DNA of 64,000 nt. Source: Selaginella moellendorffii (Eukaryota > Streptophyta > Lycopodiopsida > Selaginellales > Selaginellaceae). Position 1 is the stretch's first letter; each line of letters begins with the position of its first letter. Made by a program: the position numbers and the translations under genes. This document shows, piece after piece, positions 56,030-64,000 of this stretch. The stretch covers positions 1,533,566-1,597,565 of the forward strand of contig NW_003314271.1 of NCBI RefSeq assembly GCF_000143415.4, in the 5' to 3' direction. The notes under the pieces were generated by a model. That model saw nothing but the letters and a program-made list of their open reading frames with translations, was not told the origin of the DNA and did no database searches.

Positions 56030-56849
56030 TGAAGAACGCACTGAATCCTGTGATGAGCTCCTCCACGCCCCCACTTGAAAGTTGAAGAGATCCACGCACG
56101 CATTCCCCGGCCAAGTGGAAAGCTTGTTGAAGCCACCACACACCGCGATAATCTTTCCCGCTTCCAGATGCTCGACAAGTTCGTCATACTTCTTGTGATC
56201 AAAAGAACCACACGTTTCATCGAAAACAACATCAGGCGTGCTCAGGTCCTTGTCCACCAGCTGTTCATACTTGCAGTACCTAAAACCGAACAGCGCCTGC
56301 CACTCGTGCTCCAGCATCCGCTCATCAAACACCAGCCGCGCCTGCATGTCCAGCGACCCAACACCACCGAACAGGTCCCGCTCCACCCAAGAAACCAGCT
56401 CTTGCCGAAACTTTCGCGACCCCGGGCCACGCCCTCGGATCTCACGGGGTATGCTTGGCTTGGCCCTGATGTACTTGATCAGAGGCGAGCTAAGCAACGG
56501 CATCTCCTGCTGCTGCTGGAGCTCTTCCTGGACTGCCTCTATCGATGTCGGCCTCCTCTTGTTAGCTGTCGACGCAAAGGCGAACGTTGGTGTACGTGAG
56601 GTCGTCGTCCCAAATACCGTAGTAGCACAAGTTGTCGTCGCTTAGGTACGACGGCCTCTCGCGGACAATGGCCTTGGTGGCGGCATATTCACTCACATTG
56701 GCCTGATTGCAGGCATTGCTCCACACCCGCTGGATCCTGTGTTCTAACCTGCACAGAGCGAAGTCCACAACGCCGTAGAAGGCCGAGTACTGCCACTGCA
56801 CATTGTCGAGAACTTGACCCAAAATCACAGACTCATCCAAGAGCACCAT
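56030..56849 (-). pseudogene. LUP pseudogene, divergent partner of CXE pseudogene at 57084
   Basis: It starts ATG at 56849 but lacks the AAQLRRKL segment and the GHR triplet. A 1-base insertion in the CVDSYKRR codons near 56562 breaks the frame. The second half (to 56050) is open, with only three glutamines, and is shifted again after FNFQVG, so the normal C-terminus is lost. Confidence 0.85.
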
Positions 56850-57083
56850 ATCCGAGCTTTATAGTTACGGTATTAATTTAAATTATCGAGTTATAAATTA
56901 AATTAGTTTAGTTAAAAATTAATGTATGTAGTATTAATTAAATTAAAGAGCCCTAAGACCTTTTAATTTGAATTTTTTTATACCAGCATAGAAACGAAAA
57001 GGAAAGCTTTAGAATTTCCGCCATTTCAACGATTTAAATGTGTGGTTATGAGACCGGAAGGCCACCCACCTAGCACCGAAAGA

Positions 57084-58055
57084 ATGGGCGACGAGGAGCG
57101 CAAGCAAATTGGAGGCTTTGTGTTTGTAGAGGATGGATCTTGCGTGCGCGCTCCTCCACCAACAGGCCCTGCGGGGTTCTTTGCGGAGGTTCCCGCCAAT
57201 CCCGCGTTCATTGACGGCGTGGCGAGCCGCGACGTGATTCTCGACAAGGATCGGGGAATTTGAGTGAGAGTTTTCCGTCCGGAAGAGCTGGAGAATCGCA
57301 CGCTGCCCATCGTGATCTTCTACCACGGGGGAGGATTCATCTACGTGAGCGCCGCGAATGCGATCTTTCACAGTTTTGCGAGGCCCTGTCCAGGAAGCTG
57401 GAAGCGATCGTCATGTCTGTGAATTACCGCCTAGCTCCGGAGCACAGGCTCCCGGCGGCCTACGACGATGGCTACGACGCCCTCAAATGGGTCCGAGGGA
57501 TCGCCAAGAGCAGCAGCGATCAAGACGATTTCGCTCACACGGATTTCTCCAAGATCTTCGTCATGGGCGACCGGGGGAAATCTCGCAGCCCGCGTGGCAT
57601 TGCGCGCTGACCAGGATGGAATCCCACTCACCGGCCAGATCCTCCTCCAGCCCTTTTATGGAGGCACGTCCAGGACCGACTCGGAGCTCAGGCTCGAGTC
57701 CTCCGAACCGATGCTCACGCTCGACACCACCGAGTTTTGCTGGCTGGTGACGCTCCCCGAGGGCGCGGCCGACCGCGGCCATCCATTTTGCAACCCGACG
57801 CTGGAATTGCCGGGAGATCTCGCGAGATTGGGGGCCAGGGGACTGCCGAGAGCGCTAGTGGTGGTGGGCGGCAAGGATCTCCTCCACGATCGCCAGGTAG
57901 AGTTTGCAAAGATCTTGAAAGACGCTGACAATGCCGTGAAGCTCATCAAGTATTCCCATGGATTTTACCTCGTGGGGGACGCTAGCTGCCAGGAATCCGT
58001 CCTTGTCTTGGACGAAATCGCTAGCTTTGTACCGCTGTTGACCATCGTTGAATAA
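57084..58055 (+). pseudogene. CXE pseudogene lacking the catalytic serine
   Basis: Colinear with the CXE at 49957. Faults: SSGK deleted after EERK, the Trp codon of GLWVRVF replaced by TGA near 57261, a 1-base deletion near 57375, and a 5-base deletion at about 57570 that removes Ser-Ala of GDSAGG and restores the frame. Asn-Ala before SHGFY is also deleted. The end reads ASFVPLL instead of ASFLRE. It is clearly inactive. Confidence 0.9.
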
Positions 58056-58306
58056 TGTGGACTTGATTGACTGACGAGTTGACTGGCTGTCAGAGCTCAC
58101 GGGATTGGATGTACACAAGGTTTGGCAGCCATTCACGAGGATGGCATTTCTTCCTTTTGTCTTTGCGGTGTCATCAGGCAGCCTTTTCTCATTCCACTGC
58201 GCATTCCCTTCCAACCTATAGTGCTTGATAGATGCTGGATTGGATCCAAAAGAACAATGGTTGTAGTGATCGATGTTCGTCAAAGTTTATGAATCCAAAC
58301 AGATGA

Positions 58307-59739
58307 TTAGATGTTCTTGAGTGTGCACAGCATACCCAAGGGGAAACTGGGCTCGAAGAAGCTCCCACTCAAGATTTGCCTCGTGATGATCCGGTTTGCT
58401 GCTTCGGTGTAGTGAACTCCATCCCAATTGAGAAACGCAGATGGATTCTTACAAGTCGTTGACGCCACCGTCTTCCCAGCCATCACTTTGCTCTCCCCAC
58501 ATTGCACCGCAAAATTGTAATTGTAGTTCCCTCCAATCCCACAGCAGGCCTTGGTGGCAAACTGGAATCCTGTAAAGTCAACCATGGTCAGAGATTCGTT
58601 GACCGCTTATGTTCTTGTGGTGTTACCATTGCTCGCAGCCTTGAGGGTAAGCGAATATTTGATGTCATAAGTGTTCGTGTAGATTATAGTGCTGCCTGGG
58701 AGCTGGCTACGGAGGCTGCTCAAAGCCTGCTTGAGCAAGCCATTGTAGTGCTGCGTGACTTGGTTGAATTCGATAGCGCACCCAGCTTGATCGTAGCTCA
58801 CCCGGAGATTTGGGAAGTTTGTGAGGAAGTATGGGATGCAGCCCTGGGGCCCAACGTCCGAGACTAGGAATGTTCGTCCTCCCTCGGCATACACGCCCTG
58901 TGTAGATTCAATGCAAACACACAAAAGGTATCTTCAGCGAAATCTATATGTAAGAGTTTTTCCATGTCGTCGACCTTGACAAGCGCGATGATTCCATCCA
59001 CTGCCCGGAAAATGTATGCTTTGAGCTGGTCGAAGTTCATGTTTCGGTTGTATCCATAGCTAAAGTCGTTCCCGCCAATGTCGACGATGTAGAGCGCTCG
59101 AGAGAAGGCATCCCTGGCGGGAAGAGCGTTGAGAGAGTTCCCTGGGAACATCATGATTGATCAAGAATGTATGAGCGGGAAATGTAGCTATCAATCTTGG
59201 AGAGAACGGAATGGAATAGATCCGGGGATTCATATCCTTGCCTGTTACAAGGACTTTTTGCTTGAACTCTCGAAACTGGTTGAGCTGGACGTTCAGCGAG
59301 AAAGGGCTGATGTAAGTCACGGCTTGGGACGTCGCTCCAGCCGTGGCGAAGTTGACGCCAGTGGTGAAGTTGGATCCCACCGCTTGGAAGAAGGAACTTA
59401 GATATGGAATTCCTAGAGCTTCAGCTATTGCAGTGAAACAACAAAGAAGAACTCAGTGCAATTCAAGCTTGTATAGTGAAACACTTCACTTATGAAATCG
59501 ATTCCAAGGCGGCCATCGCTGTATCTCAGGAATGGCCTCCCGGGAAACGTCATGCCATAGGGTGGGAACTCGGATTGGCTGAAAGTCGGGAATGCCGTCT
59601 GGATTCCTCCGGTATCGGAGGTGGAATCTCCAAAGTTGAAAATGGCAGGAAACACACAGGCCGAAGATGCGCCCAAGAATCCCCCAAAGATTCCACTCCC
59701 CGCCGCCAGCAGCACGAGAAAACTCGCATGGAATTCCAT
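58307..59739 (-). CDS. GDSL esterase/lipase, 377 aa, five exons
   Basis: Exons (descending): 59739-59490, 59424-59242, 59141-58975, 58897-58627, 58569-58307, with consistent phase. Intron 2 is GC-AG (CAG|GCAAG); the others are GT-AG. The protein has a hydrophobic N-terminal signal peptide (about residues 1-27), so secretion or cell-wall location is likely. SGNH-hydrolase residues: Ser39 in FNFGDSTSDTGG, Gly106, Asn169 in DIGGND, and Asp340 with His343 in DGVHYTEAAN. The FNFGDS(N/T)SDTGG type resembles plant alpha-fucosidase/FXG1-like and related GDSL esterases. The substrate is not predictable. It is the only intact member of a set with four truncated copies in the window. Its start is 125 bp from the divergent CXE at 59864. 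Confidence 0.9.
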
Positions 59740-59863
59740 GGTGCTCCTATGTTTTGCCCCAAGTTTTTAAACCTCTCAAAAGCTGACGTGGTATGCCACG
59801 TGTGTATCATACGTGGCAGATTTAAATTCTACTCTTTGGCGGCTAGGGTTTGAAGCTCTGGCT

Positions 59864-60870
59864 ATGGCGGAGAATGTGGCTCGCGATCTTGTTCTTCCAG
59901 GCGCGACACTTCACGCGGATGGATCCTTCTCGCGCCAGGCTATCTGCCATCCTGTTTCAGCGAGATCGGATTCATCTAGTTCGATTGTTTCCAGGGATGT
60001 GACCATCGACGATGGCCTCGGCCTGTGGGCGAGGATCTTCCTGCCCAAGCGCCTCAAAGGCGAATGCGTGGATCCAAATGCCCTAAAATCCCCAGTGCTG
60101 ATGTACTTCCATGGCGGTGGCTTCGTCGCGATGAGCGCGAGCTTCTTTGGTTTTCATGACTTCTGCGAGGAGATTTCCAGGTGGCTGGGAGTGCTCGTCG
60201 TCTCCGTGGAATACCGACTAGCGCCCGAGAATCGCCTCCCAGTGGCGTACGAGGATGGATTCGCGGCGCTCAAGTGGCTGGGACAAGATCAGGGAGGGCT
60301 CAGCGACCCATGGCTCGCGGCCCATGCCGATCTCTCCAGCGTGTTCTTGGTGATAGCTCTGGTGCCAATCTCGCGCACCATTTGAGCGTCCGGGCGGCCG
60401 CTCCTGCGAGCTGGGGTGATCTGGGACCAGTGCGAATCGTGGGCCGCGTGTTGATCCAGCCCTCTTTCGCGAGCGTGGCGAGGAAGCCGTCGGAGATGCT
60501 GCGCGACGATCCAAGCAAGGTCTCGCCCAGCACGCTGATGATGGATCGGTTCTGGGAGCTGGCTCTGCCGATTGGGGCGAGCAGAGATCATCCTTTTTGC
60601 AACATCGCGTTGGCCAAGGGCGATCTTGCCGGGATCCTCCTGCCCCGGACGCTTGTCGTTGTGGGGGGGCTGGATGTTGTTCGCGATCACGGCGTGGAGT
60701 ACTCCGGGATTCTCCGCGAGTGTGGCAAAAATGTCAAGCTTGTTGAGTTTGAGAGCTGCGATCACGCATTCTACTTGAACGGTAGTACGGAGAGCACGTC
60801 CCGTTCTTACACGACTAGATGCGTGAACTTGCAGTACGGATGCAGCTTTATTTTATGTACGGACAGATAA
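59864..60870 (+). pseudogene. CXE gene with a frameshift at the nucleophile block
   Basis: Second CXE subfamily, close to the genes at 60882 and 61982. It starts MAENVARDLVLPG. HGGG and VEYRLAPENRLP are intact. After SSVFL a loss of one base (or four) near 60346-60352 shifts the frame, and GDSSGANLAHH continues in the next frame to Asp and DHAFY. The C-terminus after AFYLNGS is unlike the relatives. It is either a young pseudogene or an assembly error at one base. Confidence 0.75.
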
Positions 60871-60881
60871 TACTTTTAGGG

Positions 60882-61835
60882 CTAAGCGAATATACCTTGG
60901 GCGAATGTAGCTACCTTGTCGAGGAAGTGAGCCGTTTCCTGGGATTCCAGAGCGATGTAGAAGGCGTGTGCAGCGTTCTCGATCACCAGGAGCTCGAGAT
61001 CCTTGCTAGAACCTCCCATTGTCTCCATGAATTCCTTTGCTCGATCGCAGAGCACGTCCTCGCCGCCCGCGACGATGAGGGTCTTGGGCAGGGGGTGATC
61101 CGGCGCTGCTACGCGGCAGTAGGGATGATCTCTGTCGGCCCCAATCGGCAACGCGAGCTCCCAGAATCGATCGCACATATCCGTGCTGATTAGTGGAGTG
61201 GGCGACCGGTGCTTGGTCTCGGATGGAACCCGAGCGACGCCGCCAAAGAAAGGCTGGATCAAGACGGTGCCCACGACCTGGATATCGCTCATGGCAGGAT
61301 CCTCGGCCGCCGCAAGCATCGGGAGCATATGGTGGACGAGATTCGCGCCAGAGCTGTCACCCACGAGCAAGGTCTTGGAGAGATCGGCGTGAGCGGCAAG
61401 CCAAGGATCCTTGCGCCCTCCTTGCTCTTGAGCGAGCCACTTGAGCGCCGCGAATCCATCGTGGTACGCCGCGGGGAGCCGATTCTCGGGAGCCAGCCGA
61501 TAGTTGACCGAGATCACGATCGCGCCCATTTTCTTGGCGAGGAGCTCGCAGAGGACGTGGTACTCCATGGTATCGGCGGTGAAGCACACGAATCCGCCGC
61601 CATGGAAGTAGAACGCTACTGGAACTTGCCTGGAGTGGTGGATCACTTGATCGGCAGGGAGGAAGATCCTCGCCCAGAGGCCGCGCTCCTCGTCGATGAT
61701 CACGTCTCGCGAGGCGATTGGATGGGCGCCGGGATTTGCCTCGACGCAAAGGGATTTTGGCATGGATCTACGAGCAAAGGATCGATCAGCGAAGAACACT
61801 CCATCCGGGAATTCCATAGCAACTTTGGGCGCCAT
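60882..61835 (-). CDS. Carboxylesterase (CXE type, subfamily 2), 317 aa
   Basis: Single exon, ATG at 61835. HGGG is at 78-81, NYRLAPENRLP at 111-121, nucleophile Ser161 in GDSSGAN, Asp260 in GGEDVLCD and His290 in AAHAFY. Length and motifs are normal for plant CXE. No signal peptide; probably cytosolic. It shares the start pattern EFPDGVFF(A/V)DRSFAR with the neighbour at 61982. Arranged tail-to-tail with the frameshifted copy at 59864, only 11 bp apart. Confidence 0.92.
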   Translation of the reverse strand: MAPKVAMEFPDGVFFADRSFARRSMPKSLCVEANPGAHPIASRDVIIDEERGLWARIFLPADQVIHHSRQVPVAFYFHGGGFVCFTADTMEYHVLCELLAKKMGAIVISVNYRLAPENRLPAAYHDGFAALKWLAQEQGGRKDPWLAAHADLSKTLLVGDSSGANLVHHMLPMLAAAEDPAMSDIQVVGTVLIQPFFGGVARVPSETKHRSPTPLISTDMCDRFWELALPIGADRDHPYCRVAAPDHPLPKTLIVAGGEDVLCDRAKEFMETMGGSSKDLELLVIENAAHAFYIALESQETAHFLDKVATFAQGIFA

Positions 61836-61981
61836 TGTTAAAAAATGCTATAGGGATACTTTGCTTTAAAGACGGCGATATCACGGACTTATAGGGATAC
61901 TTTTCTTTAAAGACGGCGATACCATGGCGCGTGGACCTTGAGGAGATGGAATACGGTGAGATTGCTTATGCCAGCCAATTT

Positions 61982-62983
61982 CTAAACCTTGGAATTAATC
62001 TTTGGGATTAAACCATGGACGAATGCAGATATTTTCTCGAGGAGCTGGGCGGTTTTCTCGGACTCTGGAACAATGTAGAAGGCGTGACCGGCATTCTCGA
62101 CGACCAGGAGCTCAAGATCCTTTCCACACTCTCGCATCACCTCCGCGAATTCCACCACGCGATCGCACAGAACGTCCTCGCTGCCAGCGACGACCAAGGC
62201 CTTGGGCAGAGCTTCGATTTCGCGCAGCTGGGCTTTGAGATCCGGCGCAACGACATGGCAGTAGGGGTGATCCCTGCTCGCTCCGATTGGCAGCGCGAGC
62301 TCCCACAATTGATCGCTCAGATCCGTCGTGAGCGTCGAATTGGGCGGTTGGGGCTTGGTCTCGGATGGGAACCGAGCAATCCCGCCAAAGAATGGCTGGA
62401 TCAAGACCTGTCCCATGATCCGCATCTCGCCCAAATCCTCCACTGCTGCTCGCACTGTGACATGGTGCGCGAGATTTCCCCCGGCGCTATCGCCCATCAC
62501 CAGGATCTTGGACAGATCGGCATGGGAAGCGAGCCATGGATCTCTGCGCCCACCCTGCTCGTCCGCGAGCCACTTGAGCGCCGCGAATCCATCCTCGTAT
62601 GCTGCCGGGAGCCGATTCTCGGGAGCTAGCCTGTAGTTCACGCCAATCACGAGGGCTCCCAGTTTCTCGGCGATGCTCGAGCAGAGGACATGGAAGATGA
62701 AGAAATCGGCGGACAAGGTCACGAATCCCCCGCCGTGGAAGAAAAGCACTACTGGGAGCTTGGGAGAATCGCCCTCGCCCTTACCTTGGACTTGATCGGT
62801 GGGGAGAAAGATCCTCGCCCAAATGCCGTGCTCCTCGTCGATCACCGCGTCCCTCGAGGCGATTGGACTGGCGCTGGGATTCGCTGGAACGCGCAGGAAT
62901 TTGGGCATCGATTTGCGAGCAAAGGATCGATCCACGAAGAACACTCCATCGGGGAATTCCCTGGCGATCTCCGGGGACGCCAT
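61982..62983 (-). CDS. Carboxylesterase (CXE type, subfamily 2), 333 aa
   Basis: Single exon. The start is the ATG at 62983 (MASPEIAREF). HGGG is at 83-86, Ser166 in GDSAGG, Asp270 in GSEDVLCD and His300 in AGHAFY, so it is predicted active. It is a tandem duplicate of the gene at 60882-61835, with 146 bp between them. The C-terminal end GLIPKINSKV is distinct. Substrate unknown. Confidence 0.92.
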   Translation of the reverse strand: MASPEIAREFPDGVFFVDRSFARKSMPKFLRVPANPSASPIASRDAVIDEEHGIWARIFLPTDQVQGKGEGDSPKLPVVLFFHGGGFVTLSADFFIFHVLCSSIAEKLGALVIGVNYRLAPENRLPAAYEDGFAALKWLADEQGGRRDPWLASHADLSKILVMGDSAGGNLAHHVTVRAAVEDLGEMRIMGQVLIQPFFGGIARFPSETKPQPPNSTLTTDLSDQLWELALPIGASRDHPYCHVVAPDLKAQLREIEALPKALVVAGSEDVLCDRVVEFAEVMRECGKDLELLVVENAGHAFYIVPESEKTAQLLEKISAFVHGLIPKINSKV

Positions 62984-63132
62984 TGACAAACTTTTAATGC
63001 CTGTTGTGAGAGCAACTCCAACGATAGAGAGGGTGCCACGTGGCAGGGGGTGTTTTTTTTTAAAAGGCTATTTTTTCCCTCGCTTTTTGAAATTTAGGGC
63101 TCATGTGATTTTTGGGGCATTCTTGTTTGGCG

Positions 63133-63939
63133 ATGGAGAGCTTGATCGGGCTCGTGAACAAGATCCAGAGGGCTTGCACTGTGCTCGGCGATTATGGAGG
63201 CGATCACTCCATGCCGACGCTGTGGGAATCGCTCCCGTCCGTGGCTGTTGTTGGAGGTCAGGTAAATGCCAGGGCTTCTTTTTATCTGTTTCTTCTGAAT
63301 CTTGACAGCAATCAGAGCTCGGGAAAATCATCTGTGCTGGAAAGCGTCGTCGGCCGCGACTTTCTTCCCAGAGGATCAGGTAATCACAAGAAAAGGCAAA
63401 GAACCACAAAGAATCTGGATCTTATCAGCGTTTGCTACTTAGGCATTGTTACCAGGAGGCCTTTGGTGCTCCAGCTCCACAAAACAGAGGGTGGCCAGGA
63501 GTATGCGGAGTTTCTGCATAACCCGAAGATCAAGTTCTCGGACTTTTGTAAGTTTCCAGTCTTCCAAAGAAGCTTTTGGAAATTTATTTCCTTATTTTAG
63601 TTCCCTGGCAGCACTTGTGAGGAAGGAGATCGAGGATGAGACTGACAGAATGACTGGCCATACGAAGCAAATATCACCAGTACCTATTCATTTGAGCATC
63701 TACTCTCCAAATGGTACTTGTCTTTCTCATCCTGTGAAGTTTTCAATGCCGTGGTTTGTTTATTCAGTTGTCAACCTGACTCTCATTGATTTGCCCGGAT
63801 TGACTAAAATTGCTGTCGGCAAGTGCATTTCTTTTTCTAAGATGATGTGCCTTCTTATACGTGTTGTTTTGCTACAGAGGGTCAACCGGATAGCATAGTG
63901 GCAGACATTGAAAATATGGTCCGATCTTATGTCGAAAAG
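63133..63939 (+). CDS. Dynamin-related protein 1 (phragmoplastin type), 5' part
   Basis: Exons 63133-63261, 63316-63379, 63443-63547, 63612-63713, 63768-63818 and 63878-63939, then a GT donor; the gene continues beyond the window. The 171 codons cover the start of the GTPase domain: [21 protein letters not shown]1 GGQSSGKSS (41-49), the G2 region IVTRRP (66-71), G3 DLPG (141-144), and [12 protein letters not shown] at the end. This pattern is typical of plant DRP1, a large GTPase acting at the cell plate and in clathrin-mediated endocytosis. The fifth intron is GC-AG (GTCG|GCAAGT). Full-length relatives are about 600 residues. Confidence 0.92.
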
Positions 63940-64000
63940 GTATGCTAGTGTTCACTGACTTTCCAAATTGTTTACTTGAGACAGTCGTACAGCAAAACAG

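Noticed and set aside
59864-60870. An intron explaining the frame change in the CXE copy at 59864
   Set aside because: Only one (or four) bases are missing at an invariant block, and the related genes are intronless; there are no donor and acceptor sites.

Overview
The window looks like nuclear DNA of a land plant, most probably a lycophyte of the Selaginella type. Evidence: spliceosomal genes with short introns, a two-RRM hnRNP-like gene, a plant dynamin-related protein 1 gene, plant carboxylesterase (CXE) and GDSL esterase genes, and nested plant LTR retrotransposons. The species is inferred, not proven. I read about nine genes as plausibly functional: the RRM gene (left edge), two copies of an uncharacterised single-exon family that I call LUP, four CXE genes, one five-exon GDSL esterase, and the 5' part of a dynamin gene (right edge).

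Layout. 0-1.6 kb: RRM gene. 1.7-3.4 kb: broken LUP copy and scrambled gene-derived repeat. 3.4-17.9 kb: decayed Ty3/gypsy element (gypsy-2) holding two insertions of a large non-autonomous LTR element (LARD-3, truncated; LARD-2, complete, minus strand). 18.0-25.7 kb: LUP pseudogene divergent from an intact CXE gene, then GDSL debris, PPR-like debris in inverted repeat, and a mirror-image GDSL/CXE remnant. 25.7-28.9 kb: AT-rich, no convincing gene. 29.0-33.5 kb: intact LUP gene, debris, CXE pseudogene. 33.67-45.95 kb: younger gypsy-1 with an open pol frame, split in gag by LARD-1. 45.96-50.9 kb: LUP pseudogene with an internal inversion, a long inverted repeat, an intact LUP gene divergent from an intact CXE gene. 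51-56 kb: GDSL and gene-derived debris. 56-63 kb: LUP/CXE pseudogene pair, intact GDSL gene, three CXE genes of a second subfamily (one frameshifted). 63.1 kb to the end: dynamin-related protein 1.

The repeating genic unit is a divergent pair LUP(-)/CXE(+) followed tail-to-tail by GDSL(-). It is recognisable in several direct and mirror-image copies, so the region grew by segmental duplication with inversion. The four truncated GDSL copies share one deletion, so they descend from one broken ancestor. The most unusual content is the LARD family. Its LTRs of 1.8-1.9 kb carry hexanucleotide-based arrays, it has a tRNA-iMet type primer-binding site and 5-bp target duplications, its interior carries a pair of tRNA T-arm-like hairpins, and all three copies sit inside gypsy elements of one family.
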